From contig NZ_JAKMUS010000009.1 in assembly GCF_027570075.1 (NCBI RefSeq), positions 31,411 to 95,410 on the forward strand: a stretch of 64,000 nucleotides of DNA, given 5' to 3'. Positions 27,503 to 35,874 of the stretch are shown piece after piece. Each line of letters starts with the position of its first letter. The first letter of the stretch is position 1. Made by a program: the position numbers and the translations under genes. The DNA comes from Corynebacterium meitnerae. Its GTDB lineage: Bacteria; Actinomycetota; Actinomycetes; Mycobacteriales; Mycobacteriaceae. The notes under the pieces were generated by a model that saw only the letters and a program-made list of their open reading frames with translations, was not told the origin of the DNA and made no database searches.

Positions 27503-27532
27503 ACCAGGAACAGAACAACCAGGACCAGAACA
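27503..27532 (+). repeat. Two tandem 15-bp repeats before gtrA-like gene
   Basis: ACCAGGAACAGAACA (27503-27517) is followed by the same unit with one change (27518-27532). It lies in the untranslated leader between a TAAGAT -10 candidate (27470-27475) and the GTG start. Confidence 0.7.
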
Positions 27533-27556
27533 ACCGGCACTGAGGAGAGACAGAAG

Positions 27557-28120
27557 GTGGGGAAGACGGGGAAGACGGGGAAGATCGTCGATAGTGCCCG
27601 CGAGTTCATCAAGTTCGGCATCGTTGGTGGCTCCGGCGTGCTGGTCAACCTCCTCGTGGTGTTTCTGGCCACGAAGGGGTTTGGTGCCGGGTGGGGTATC
27701 CACGAGAATGACGTCTTTTTCAACCTCTTTGGAACACGGTGGAATATCCGCTGGTATCACGTGATCATGACGATCGCCTTCGTCGTCGCCAACACCTGGA
27801 ATTACCAGTTGAACCGCTCCTGGACGTTCAAGAACGTGCCAAAGCGGTCTTGGTTGCGCGGGTTTTTCCCGTTCCTGACCACGGGCATAGTCGCCTTCGT
27901 GGTCAGCCAGACAGTCGCGACATTGCTGATGAACCCAACTTCACCCATCGCATTGCCTGACGACATCTTCGATGGCTCGACTGGCCTGCGCACTAAGTTC
28001 TACTGGTCCGCAGGTATCTCGACGTTGGTGGCCATGCCCGTCAACTTCATCATCAACAAGCTCTGGACCTTCGGTCGCCCTAAAGTCATCCGTATCGAGA
28101 CGGAGCGCCCCGCGGTCTAA
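27557..28120 (+). CDS. GtrA family membrane protein
   Basis: 187 residues, four transmembrane helices, with REFIKFGIVGGSGVLVNLLV near the N-terminus, NTWNYQLNRSWTFKN between helices 2 and 3 and FIINKLWTFGRP at the end, as in GtrA proteins that move lipid-linked sugars (in mycobacteria Rv3789 recruits or transports arabinan precursors). The GTG start is followed by 9-bp tandem repeats (GGGGAAGAC) encoding GKTGKTGK. Its last 35 bp overlap the convergent DUF222-HNH gene. Confidence 0.85.
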   Translation: MGKTGKTGKIVDSAREFIKFGIVGGSGVLVNLLVVFLATKGFGAGWGIHENDVFFNLFGTRWNIRWYHVIMTIAFVVANTWNYQLNRSWTFKNVPKRSWLRGFFPFLTTGIVAFVVSQTVATLLMNPTSPIALPDDIFDGSTGLRTKFYWSAGISTLVAMPVNFIINKLWTFGRPKVIRIETERPAV

Positions 28121-29183
28121 ACAGGACATTCAGCGCGCCCCATTTGCTGTGCTTATTCGGCACCGCGTACCCATTGGGGGAGCGCCAGATGGGTTGGGCT
28201 CCCACCTTGTCTATTCGGCCGTGGCGCACAACACCAGGGTCATCGTCGTTCGTGCCGTTGTGGTAGCGGCAGAGGGGAACCAGGTTCGCGATATTCGTCT
28301 CGCCGCCGTGCTTCCACGCCTTAATGTGGTGGATCTCGCAGTTATCCGCGCCATGCCGGCACCCAGGAACCGGGCACACCGGCATGATGGCCTTCGCCAG
28401 ATCGCGCTGCTTCTGGTTGGCAAAGCGCTCCGTCCGGTACAGGTTCACGGCACCTTCCTGTGGGTGGAACATCGCGACCTCCAGCTCCGCACCGTGATAC
28501 TTGGACAGGTATTCCGCGCCCGTCATGGTGGTCCCGTCAGTAAGACCAAGGACGGTCTCATCGCCCGAGCCTTCCAAGATGCGAATAAACGACGGCAGCG
28601 GGATCACCACCAGCGGACGGGGTGCCGCGGGAGGAACCCCGGAGCCCTCGCCACTCAAGAGGTCCAAGAGAGGCTCGACCATCTGCTCCGCAGCCGGCTT
28701 CGACGGGTCAATGAGGGAGCGCAGCGCATGCTCCAAGTCCGCCATACGGCGCGCCGGCGCAATCAGCGTCAAGCCACCCATCTCCTCGCGTGGGGTATGG
28801 AATCTCACCTGCGGCTTCGGCTTCGGGGGCTTGGGGCGGGGAATGAGGCGGTCGGCGCGGCGTCGTAAAGCCTCATACGTGCAATGCGACGACAAGAGGG
28901 CGCGACGCAGGCGCATGCGCTCACCGAAGGGCTCGATGTGCGCAATTCGCTTCTCGACGAACACCAGCTGCTCCACCGTAAACCCACCCGCCAACGCCTC
29001 TTCCCGGGCAAGCCTTTGCTGCTTCGGGGTGCGCGTTGGCCCCCAGTAAGCCTGGTGGACCTTGCTGAGGTTTGCTGCCTGGCGCGGCGAAATCCCAGCG
29101 GCGATGGCGCGCTCGCGGTCAAAGCCCTTAAGGGCAGTGAGCGCGGCGCCGGAAAGCGCCTCTAGGAGTTCGTCGAACGTCAT
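28086..29183 (-). CDS. DUF222 / HNH endonuclease protein
   Basis: About 365 residues. N-terminal DUF222-type helical region and a C-terminal HNH nuclease motif: C-x4-CRHGADNCEIHHIKAW, then GGETNIANLVPLCRYHN. DUF222-HNH (13E12-repeat-like) proteins are multi-copy in actinobacteria and of unknown role. The ATG at 29183 is chosen over 29219 because TAGCGT (29191-29196) ends 7 nt before it, as for other leaderless genes here. C. glutamicum has an HNH gene at this point between dapC and dapD. Confidence 0.85.
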   Translation of the reverse strand: MTFDELLEALSGAALTALKGFDRERAIAAGISPRQAANLSKVHQAYWGPTRTPKQQRLAREEALAGGFTVEQLVFVEKRIAHIEPFGERMRLRRALLSSHCTYEALRRRADRLIPRPKPPKPKPQVRFHTPREEMGGLTLIAPARRMADLEHALRSLIDPSKPAAEQMVEPLLDLLSGEGSGVPPAAPRPLVVIPLPSFIRILEGSGDETVLGLTDGTTMTGAEYLSKYHGAELEVAMFHPQEGAVNLYRTERFANQKQRDLAKAIMPVCPVPGCRHGADNCEIHHIKAWKHGGETNIANLVPLCRYHNGTNDDDPGVVRHGRIDKVGAQPIWRSPNGYAVPNKHSKWGALNVLFRPRGAPSRYG

Positions 29184-29190
29184 GCCACGG

Positions 29191-29196
29191 ACGCTA
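29191..29196 (-). promoter_or_regulatory. Leaderless -10 (TAGCGT) of the HNH gene
   Basis: Ends 7 nt before the ATG at 29183. Confidence 0.5.
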
Positions 29197-29236
29197 TGTG
29201 GGCGGGACGGAGCCCGCAAGCATCACGCGGCGAGCC

Positions 29237-29283
29237 TGTGGATAACCGTAGTGACACGTCTACAAAACGGCGTTTTATCCACA
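29237..29283. promoter_or_regulatory. Pair of perfect inverted DnaA boxes
   Basis: TGTGGATAA (29237-29245) and TTATCCACA (29275-29283) both match the bacterial DnaA-box consensus exactly, in opposite orientation, 38 bp centre to centre. With one extra base each they form a 10-bp inverted repeat. They lie in the short gap between the HNH gene start and the dapD end. A third near-match (TTATCCACG) lies at 29819-29827 within dapD. Confidence 0.5.
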
Positions 29284-29310
29284 GAAATGGGCTCTGAATT
29301 AGTTTCTGAG

Positions 29311-30255
29311 TTAGTTTTTGTGCAGCTCTTCGTTGAGCTCCACGGCCTTCGCGCGGACGGCCTCGACAACACCGGTAAGGGAGTTGCGGCGGAAGAGGAT
29401 GCCATTCTTGCCGGACAGTTCGACGGCTTTGACCTCGGTGCCATCGCTGAGACGCACTTTGGTGCCGGCGGTGATGTAGAGGCCGGCTTCGACAACACAG
29501 TCATCACCGAGCGAGATGCCCACGCCCGCATTGGCGCCAAGCAGGCAGCGCTGCCCGATGGTGATGGTTTCCTTGCCGCCGCCGCTCAGCGTGCCCATGA
29601 TGGAGGCGCCGCCGCCGATGTCGGTGCCATCGCCGACAACAACGCCGGCGGAGATACGGCCTTCGACCATGGAGGCGCCCAGGGTTCCCGCGTTGAAGTT
29701 CACGAACCCTTCGTGCATGACAGTGGTGCCTTCGGCCAGGTGTGCACCAAGGCGGACGCGGTCTGCATCGCCGATGCGCACACCAGACGGAACGACGTAG
29801 TCCACCATCCGTGGGAATTTATCCACGGAGTACACCACCACAGGGCCGTTGGCTGCGAGCCGTCCGCGCGTCATCTGGAAATCACCAACCGCGCACGGGC
29901 CGTAATTCGTCCACACGACGTTGGACAGCAGCCCAAAGATGCCGTCCATGTTTGCGCCGTGGGGGCGGATGAGGCGGTGGGAGAGGAGGTGGAGGCGCAG
30001 GTAGACGTCGTAGGCGTCGACAGCCGGTTGTGTCAGATCAGCGATCGTCGTTTCCACCGCCACGCGGGCCACGCCACGCGCTTCATCAGGGCCGACGAGG
30101 TCTTTGAAGCGCGCATCCGGCTCGTCGAGGCGGCGCGTTCCGGTCTCCGCAACTGCTTCATCCACCTTGGGGGCGGGGTACCAGACGTCGAGGACGGTGC
30201 CGTCGTAGGTGAGTGTGGCGATGCCACGGGCATATGCAGTAGTCGGAGAAGTCAT
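29311..30255 (-). CDS. dapD: Tetrahydrodipicolinate N-succinyltransferase
   Basis: 314 residues, trimeric left-handed beta-helix enzyme of the actinobacterial DapD type. Hexapeptide region with [40 protein letters not shown] and [19 protein letters not shown]. It succinylates tetrahydrodipicolinate with succinyl-CoA, the step before DapC. The ATG at 30255 is preferred because TAAAGT (30263-30268) ends 7 nt upstream; a longer open frame reaching 30495 lies within the permease gene. Its own promoter sits inside the 3' end of the upstream permease gene. Confidence 0.93.
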   Translation of the reverse strand: MTSPTTAYARGIATLTYDGTVLDVWYPAPKVDEAVAETGTRRLDEPDARFKDLVGPDEARGVARVAVETTIADLTQPAVDAYDVYLRLHLLSHRLIRPHGANMDGIFGLLSNVVWTNYGPCAVGDFQMTRGRLAANGPVVVYSVDKFPRMVDYVVPSGVRIGDADRVRLGAHLAEGTTVMHEGFVNFNAGTLGASMVEGRISAGVVVGDGTDIGGGASIMGTLSGGGKETITIGQRCLLGANAGVGISLGDDCVVEAGLYITAGTKVRLSDGTEVKAVELSGKNGILFRRNSLTGVVEAVRAKAVELNEELHKN

Positions 30256-30260
30256 GTGGA

Positions 30261-31613
30261 CTACTTTAAAACGCTCCGCTTCTTTGTCAGTAACGACAAG
30301 CCGACCAAAACGGCGGACAAGATGGTGACGGAGATGACTTGGGAGCGGGCGGAGTCGTCGAAAAGCATGAGAACAGTGAGCCCGAGCAACGCGGTCAACG
30401 TCACCCACGGCACCCACGATGCGCCGTGCACGCGGACTGCCGACGTGCTGATGCGCGGGTGGAGTTTGATGAAGCTCAGGGTGATCATGATCCACGTGAC
30501 AATGAGGCAGCCACCGGTGGCGGACATGATGAAGTCAATCATTCCCGGCGGGTTCCACCACTGCAGACCAACCGCGAGGAAGGCGAAGAACACGGAGACG
30601 AGCACCGAGTTCATGGGCACGTTGTTGGCGTTGGTCTTTGCCATCCACTTCGGGGCGTCGCCTTCGAGGGCCTGCTGGTAGCCGAGGCGCGAGGTGCCGT
30701 AGAGCTGCGCGTTGAATGCGGAGAGCAGCGCGAGCACGATGACCACTTCCATGAACGCGGCTGCACCCGGGATGTTGGCCATCTCGAGGACGGCGGTGAA
30801 GGGGGAGTCGGCGGCGGAATCAGCGCCGTCGATGGACGCGTAGGGCAGCAGCAGCGTGATCACGGCGACGGAGCCCAAGTAGAAGACGGCGATACGCCAG
30901 ATGATGGAGTTCACCGCGCGCTTGACGTTATCAGCCGGATCCTCCGACTCAGCTGCGGCGATGGTGACCACCTCGATGCCGCCGAAGGCGAAGGCAACGG
31001 CGAGCAGACCCGCAGCAATGCCAGCGATGCCGTTGGGGGCGAACCCGGATTCGCGCACGTTGTCAAAGCCGACGAAGCCACTCGCGGGCAGCACACCGAG
31101 CCAGAGCAACACGCCGATGATGAGGAATCCGACGATCACCGCGATCTTGATCATGGCGAACCAGTACTCAAACTCGCCGAAGCCCTTGACCTGGGCGAGG
31201 TTCACGGCGGTGAGAACCACAACAACGATGAGGCCCGGAACCCACTGGGGAACGTCGAACCAGGAGGCCATCATGGCCGATGCACCGGTGAGTTCGGCAC
31301 CGCACGCCATGATGAGCAGGAAGTAGTAGAGCCAGCCGAGCAGGAACCCGGCCCAGTGGCCGTAGGCCATGCGCCCGTAGGTGGCAAAGGAGCCTGACGA
31401 GGGATGCGCGGCCGCCATCTCTCCGAGCATGCGCATGACGGCGATGACGATGAGCCCGGCAATCGCATAGGCCACGAGGATCGCGGGGCCCGCAGTGCGG
31501 ATACCCACGCCGACGCCGAGGAACAGGCCCGCACCCACGGCGGTGCCCAGGCCCATGAGGGTGAGGTGGCGGGATTTCAGGCCGGTGCCAAGTTCGCTGG
31601 TCTGCGACGCCAT
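30261..31613 (-). CDS. Amino acid permease, APC family (second of tandem pair)
   Basis: 450 residues, 12 transmembrane helices, with [20 protein letters not shown] (substrate-binding helix 1) and [23 protein letters not shown], as in AroP/GabP/LysP-type permeases (AAT subfamily). Substrate undetermined. The ATG at 31613 overlaps the stop of the upstream paralogue (TAATG). Lies between dapD and dapD2; C. glutamicum has an aroP-like gene in the same place. Confidence 0.87.
   Translation of the reverse strand: MASQTSELGTGLKSRHLTLMGLGTAVGAGLFLGVGVGIRTAGPAILVAYAIAGLIVIAVMRMLGEMAAAHPSSGSFATYGRMAYGHWAGFLLGWLYYFLLIMACGAELTGASAMMASWFDVPQWVPGLIVVVVLTAVNLAQVKGFGEFEYWFAMIKIAVIVGFLIIGVLLWLGVLPASGFVGFDNVRESGFAPNGIAGIAAGLLAVAFAFGGIEVVTIAAAESEDPADNVKRAVNSIIWRIAVFYLGSVAVITLLLPYASIDGADSAADSPFTAVLEMANIPGAAAFMEVVIVLALLSAFNAQLYGTSRLGYQQALEGDAPKWMAKTNANNVPMNSVLVSVFFAFLAVGLQWWNPPGMIDFIMSATGGCLIVTWIMITLSFIKLHPRISTSAVRVHGASWVPWVTLTALLGLTVLMLFDDSARSQVISVTILSAVLVGLSLLTKKRSVLK
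30263..30268 (-). promoter_or_regulatory. Leaderless -10 (TAAAGT) of dapD
   Basis: Ends 7 nt before the dapD ATG and lies over the last codons of the permease gene (stop at 30261-30263). Confidence 0.5.
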
Positions 31614-33004
31614 TACTGCGTGGCCTTCTTCCCTGCGAAGCTCGTCCACAGGACACCCGCGATGGAGACGACGGCGACAACGACGGCGACGGCGAGCATT
31701 TGGAAGCGCCCGTTGGCGTCCGCAAGCATGAGCGCAATGACGCCGCCCGCGAGGACCACCATGATCCAGGGGAGTACGCTAGGTGCCCACATGCGCACGT
31801 CAGTGATTTCGCCATTTTCGACGAGCTTCGGGTGCAACCGCACAAACGACAGCGCAACGGCAATCCACAGCACGATCAGGCAGCCACCGACCGCGTTGAG
31901 CAGGAAGGGGAGCAGCCCCGGCGGGTTCCAGTACTGCAGGGCAACGGCGACGAAGCCGAAGAAGACGGACACGACCACGGCGCGCATCGGGACACCGCGG
32001 GAGTCGGTGACGCCGAAGGCCTGGGGTGCGTCCCCGCGCACGGCCAGGTTCTGCAGGAAGCGGGAAGAACCGTAGATCTGCGTGTTGCATGCAGACAGCA
32101 GTGCCACGACGATGACGGCCTCCATGATGCCCACGGCGCCCGGGATGTTGGCCAGCTCAAGGACCGCGGTGAACGGGGAGTCGGCGGCGGAGTCGGCTCC
32201 ACCGATCTCGTTGAACGGCAGGAGCAGCACGATGAGCAGCACCGAGCCGATGTAGAAGATGGAGATGCGCCAGATGATGGAACGGATCGCGGAGTGAACG
32301 CCGGCTTCTGGGTCCTCGGATTCCGCGGCGGCGACGGTGACCAGCTCAATGCCGCCGAACGCAAAAGCGACGGCGAGCAGCGCAGTAGCCACACCAGCCC
32401 AGCCGTGTGGCATGAAGCCGACCTCGCTGACATTGGACAGACCAACGAAGCCACCCGACGGCAGCAGGCCGAGCCACAGCGCCACACCAATGCCCAGGAA
32501 GGCGACGATGACGAGGACCTTGATCAGCGCGAACCAGAACTCGAACTCACCGAAGTTCTTCACGGCGGCGAAGTTGATCACGGTGAAAAACGCAATGGCC
32601 ACGAGCGCCGGGATCCACGGCGAAATGCCAAACCACTGTCCCACGATGGCGGAGGCACCGGTGATTTCAACAGCCATGATCATGATCATCATGAACCAGT
32701 ACAACCAGCCGATGGCAAAGCCGGCCCAGCGGCCGAAGGCCTGCTCAGCGTAGGTGGAGAAGGTGCCTGACGAGGGGCGCGCAGCAACCATCTCCGCGAG
32801 CATCTGCATGAAGCACACGGTGATGAAGCCGGCGATGACGTAGGCGATCAGAACTGCGGGGCCAGCGGCGGCGATGCCAACGCCGGTGCCGAGGAAGAGT
32901 CCGGCACCGATGGCTGAGCCGAGGCCCATCATGGTGAGGTGGCGCGTTTTCAGGCCGCGGGCGAGCGCGGTGGAATCAGCGACGGGGGAAACTGGAGTCG
33001 ACAT
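31613..33004 (-). CDS. Amino acid permease, APC family (first of tandem pair)
   Basis: 463 residues, 12 transmembrane helices, clearly paralogous to the next gene: [66 protein letters not shown]-subfamily amino acid:proton symporter; the paralogue pair arose by tandem duplication. TAAGGT (33012-33017) ends 7 nt before the ATG, so transcription of the pair is probably leaderless and independent of dapD2. Confidence 0.87.
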   Translation of the reverse strand: MSTPVSPVADSTALARGLKTRHLTMMGLGSAIGAGLFLGTGVGIAAAGPAVLIAYVIAGFITVCFMQMLAEMVAARPSSGTFSTYAEQAFGRWAGFAIGWLYWFMMIMIMAVEITGASAIVGQWFGISPWIPALVAIAFFTVINFAAVKNFGEFEFWFALIKVLVIVAFLGIGVALWLGLLPSGGFVGLSNVSEVGFMPHGWAGVATALLAVAFAFGGIELVTVAAAESEDPEAGVHSAIRSIIWRISIFYIGSVLLIVLLLPFNEIGGADSAADSPFTAVLELANIPGAVGIMEAVIVVALLSACNTQIYGSSRFLQNLAVRGDAPQAFGVTDSRGVPMRAVVVSVFFGFVAVALQYWNPPGLLPFLLNAVGGCLIVLWIAVALSFVRLHPKLVENGEITDVRMWAPSVLPWIMVVLAGGVIALMLADANGRFQMLAVAVVVAVVSIAGVLWTSFAGKKATQ

Positions 33005-33011
33005 GTCGAAT

Positions 33012-33017
33012 ACCTTA
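33012..33017 (-). promoter_or_regulatory. Leaderless -10 (TAAGGT) of the permease pair
   Basis: Ends 7 nt before the ATG at 33004; no ribosome-binding site. Confidence 0.5.
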
Positions 33018-33052
33018 AACCCCGCTCCGCGGGAAACGGCATTGAGATCCCT

Positions 33053-33973
33053 TTATATGCGCCAGCGGAGAACAGGAATGGAGGAATACGGCTCGTTCTG
33101 GATGCTCACGTTGTCGCTGCCGGCGATGTTTTCAGCAGGGAAGTCGTTACCGGTGGACGGGTCAAAGATCGGGGTGTGCGGCTCAAGGATGACACCAGCG
33201 CCGATGTTGCAGTTATTCCCCAGGCTGATGCCGTTGATGCTGGCAGTGGGGTGGAAGTAGCAGTTGGCGCCGATGTGCATGGGGGCGCGGGAAAGATTCC
33301 CGGTGCGGGTGGCCATGAGGGCGCTGCCGCGCTCAAGGGTGGTGTGCGCGCCGACGACGACGGAGGAGGACAGCGTGCCCTCAATGCGCGCAGGGCCAAG
33401 CGAGCCCGCGTTGAAAGACACGTAGCCTTCGCGCACCACGGTGGTGCCTTCCGCCAGGTACGCGCCAAGCCGCACGCGTTCAGCCTCGGTGATAGTCACA
33501 CCGGTAGGCACGACGTAGTCCACCATGCGCGGGAGCCGCTCGATGCCGTAGACGTGAATCGTGCCACGTGCACGCAGGTGGGTGCGCACGAACTCGAAAT
33601 CATCAGGGCGGCACGGGCCTTTGTTGGTCCACACCACGGGTTCAAGGTGATCTAGCGCGCCGGTCATGTTGATTTCCAGCGGCTTCACTTTGCGGTGGGA
33701 GAGCAGGTGGAGGCGCAGGTAGACATCGAAAGCGTCGATGGGTGGCGCGTCCAGGTCCGCGATCTCAGTGCACACTGGTACGACTTCCACGTTGCGGTCC
33801 CGGTCCATGCCCACGAGGTGCAGCAGGCGCGGGGAGAGTTCGTTGGCGCTGACGCGGCGGGTGGAGGGGACAGGGGCATCGTCGATAAGCGAAACTGCAG
33901 GGAACCATGCGTCGAGGACGGTTCCGTTGGCGGCGATGTTGGCAATTCCGATTGCGCGGGCTCCAGCTGGCAT
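33053..33973 (-). CDS. dapD2: DapD paralogue (putative succinyltransferase)
   Basis: 306 residues, aligned over its full length with DapD ([57 protein letters not shown]), followed by the left-handed helix ISLGNNCNIGAGVILEPHTP. It retains the family fold, but whether it succinylates tetrahydrodipicolinate or another amine is unknown; C. glutamicum also has a second copy here. Start set at 33973 because TACGAT (33981-33986) ends 7 nt upstream; an ATG at 33982 would overlap that promoter. Confidence 0.85.
   Translation of the reverse strand: MPAGARAIGIANIAANGTVLDAWFPAVSLIDDAPVPSTRRVSANELSPRLLHLVGMDRDRNVEVVPVCTEIADLDAPPIDAFDVYLRLHLLSHRKVKPLEINMTGALDHLEPVVWTNKGPCRPDDFEFVRTHLRARGTIHVYGIERLPRMVDYVVPTGVTITEAERVRLGAYLAEGTTVVREGYVSFNAGSLGPARIEGTLSSSVVVGAHTTLERGSALMATRTGNLSRAPMHIGANCYFHPTASINGISLGNNCNIGAGVILEPHTPIFDPSTGNDFPAENIAGSDNVSIQNEPYSSIPVLRWRI
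33880..33890 (-). repeat. 11-mer GCTTATCGACG, copy 8
   Basis: In dapD2 (Leu-Ile-Asp); 148 bp from the oppositely oriented copy in dapE. Confidence 0.8.
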
Positions 33974-33980
33974 GCGTGTC

Positions 33981-33993
33981 ATCGTACTAGGAT
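33981..33993. promoter_or_regulatory. Divergent back-to-back leaderless promoters of dapD2 and dapE
   Basis: TACGAT on the minus strand (33981-33986) ends 7 nt before the dapD2 ATG and TAGGAT on the plus strand (33988-33993) ends 7 nt before the dapE GTG. The two -10 elements are separated by one base, and only 27 bp separate the two start codons. Confidence 0.55.
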
Positions 33994-34000
33994 CGCCCGC

Positions 34001-35074
34001 GTGGATATCTTCGCCGACCCAATTGAGCTGACTAAGAAGCTTATCGACGTCCCGTCCCCCTCCCACCACGAACAAGCCCTCGCCGACGCCCTCGAGGCCC
34101 CGCTGCGGGACTTGCCGGGCGTGGAGGTTGTGCGACGCGGCAACACGCTCGTGGCGCGCACCCATCGTGGGCTGCCGCAGCGCGTGGTGTTGGCGGGGCA
34201 CATTGATACGGTGCCGATCGCGGACAACGTCCCGCACCACATGGAGGGTGATGTGCTGTGGGGGTGCGGCGCGGTGGACATGAAGTCCGGCATGGCGTGC
34301 TACATCCACGCCTTTGCCGCGCTGTGTGATGCGGAGGATCTGGCTTTTGACCTCACCTTGATCTGCTACGAGGCAGAGGAAGTAGCTGCGCAGTACAACG
34401 GGCTGGCGCTGCTGGAACGCGACTGCCCGGAGCTTCTGGCGGGGGACCTGGCGCTGCTTGGCGAGCCGTCAGGCGCGGTGATTGAGGCCGGCTGCCAGGG
34501 CAGCATCCGTGTTTTTGTCACAGCGCGGGGCACGCGGGCGCACTCCGCGCGGGCCTGGCTGGGGCACAATGCGGCGCACGATCTTGCGGGGGTGCTCGGG
34601 CGTATCGCCGCCTATCAGCCACGGACCGTCACCATCGCGGGGTGCGAATACCGCGAAGGCCTTAACGTCGTCGGCCTATCAGGTGGCGTGGCCACGAACA
34701 CGATCCCGGATGAAGCCCAGCTGACCGTGAACTTCCGCTTCGCCCCCGACCGCAGCCTGGAAGAAGCCAAGGCGCACCTGGAGGAGTTGCTGGCCCTCGA
34801 GGAGGGCTTGGAGCTGACCTATGACGACGCCGTCGGTGGCGCTCTGCCCGGCCTGGATGATCCGGTTGCGCAGGGTCTTCTCGCTGCGGTGGGTGGCACT
34901 TATCGTGCCAAGTTCGGATGGACGGATGTAGCCCGCTTCTCTAATCTGGGTGTTCCGGCTGTGAACTTCGGCCCAGGCGATCCCGGGTTTGCACACAAGA
35001 TCGACGAGCAATGCCCCGTCGCACAGATCCGGGATGTGGCTAACGCCCTCACGTCCTATTTGAAAGGTGATTGA
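34001..35074 (+). CDS. dapE: Succinyl-diaminopimelate desuccinylase
   Basis: 357 residues, M20 di-zinc peptidase family. Metal ligands in VVLAGHIDTVP (His/Asp), WGCGAVDMKSG, the catalytic EAEEVA pair and HKIDEQCP near the C-terminus. It hydrolyses N-succinyl-LL-DAP to LL-DAP and succinate, the last succinylase step. GTG start with TAGGAT 7 nt upstream and no ribosome site. First gene of a seven-gene operon running to 38799. Confidence 0.93.
   Translation: MDIFADPIELTKKLIDVPSPSHHEQALADALEAPLRDLPGVEVVRRGNTLVARTHRGLPQRVVLAGHIDTVPIADNVPHHMEGDVLWGCGAVDMKSGMACYIHAFAALCDAEDLAFDLTLICYEAEEVAAQYNGLALLERDCPELLAGDLALLGEPSGAVIEAGCQGSIRVFVTARGTRAHSARAWLGHNAAHDLAGVLGRIAAYQPRTVTIAGCEYREGLNVVGLSGGVATNTIPDEAQLTVNFRFAPDRSLEEAKAHLEELLALEEGLELTYDDAVGGALPGLDDPVAQGLLAAVGGTYRAKFGWTDVARFSNLGVPAVNFGPGDPGFAHKIDEQCPVAQIRDVANALTSYLKGD
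34039..34049 (+). repeat. 11-mer GCTTATCGACG, copy 9
   Basis: In dapE codons 13-16 (Leu-Ile-Asp). Confidence 0.8.
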
Positions 35075-35079
35075 TCCAC

Positions 35080-35874
35080 GTGGCTCCACACAAAACTCCC
35101 CGTCCGTCTTCTGGTCCTGGGCGTGATCGCACGCTCCGCGGCCCAATTCTGAAGCGGAACAGGAATGGGTTTGACCCGTCGACCTATGACCAGCGCCTGT
35201 TGGAAATGGGGCGCGCGGACCACGATTGGAAGCACGCCGACCCGTGGCGCGTCATGCGTATTACCTCTGAGTTCGTCTCCGGCTTTGATGCGCTGCATGA
35301 ACTTGAGTGGGCGGTCACCGTCTTCGGCTCTGCGCGCTTGGGGGAGGGCACCCCGGAATATGAGCAGGCCCGTCAGCTCGGTGCTGCGCTGGTGGAGGCG
35401 GGCTACGCCGTGATCACCGGTGGCGGACCGGGGCTGATGGAGGGCCCGAACCGCGGCGCGCATGATGCGGGCGGTATGTCCGTTGGCCTGGGCATCGAGC
35501 TGCCGTTTGAGCAGGGCCTCAACGAATGGGTCGATCTGGGCCTGAACTTCCGCTACTTCTTCGCGCGCAAAACGATGTTCCTCAAGTACTCCCAGGCCTT
35601 CGTGGCGCTGCCGGGTGGCTTCGGCACGATGGATGAGGTCTTTGAGATCCTCTGCATGGTCCAGACCGGCAAGGTCACAAACTTCCCCATCGTCCTGCTC
35701 GGCACCGAATTCTGGGGTGGCCTGGTGGATTGGATCCGTGAGCAGCTGCTCGGCCGTGGCCTCATCTCGGACGGGGATGATCAGCTCTTCCTGGTCACCG
35801 ATTCGGTGGAGGAGGCGGTGGATTACATCGTGAAGGCCCACTCCACGATGACGGATCCCCGGAATATCCAGTGA
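35080..35874 (+). CDS. LOG family protein (TIGR00730, Rossmann fold)
   Basis: 264 residues. GGGPGLMEGPNRGAHDAGG and PGGFGTMDEVFE (the PGGxGTxxE nucleotide-binding motif) define the LOG family of nucleoside 5'-monophosphate phosphoribohydrolases (cytokinin-activating in some actinobacteria) and the related PpnN. A basic 40-residue N-terminal extension is present. Start GTG 35080 with AAAGGTGA upstream; the preceding in-frame TTG at 35071 overlaps dapE. Overlaps folP2 by 4 bp (GTGA). Confidence 0.88.
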   Translation: MAPHKTPRPSSGPGRDRTLRGPILKRNRNGFDPSTYDQRLLEMGRADHDWKHADPWRVMRITSEFVSGFDALHELEWAVTVFGSARLGEGTPEYEQARQLGAALVEAGYAVITGGGPGLMEGPNRGAHDAGGMSVGLGIELPFEQGLNEWVDLGLNFRYFFARKTMFLKYSQAFVALPGGFGTMDEVFEILCMVQTGKVTNFPIVLLGTEFWGGLVDWIREQLLGRGLISDGDDQLFLVTDSVEEAVDYIVKAHSTMTDPRNIQ

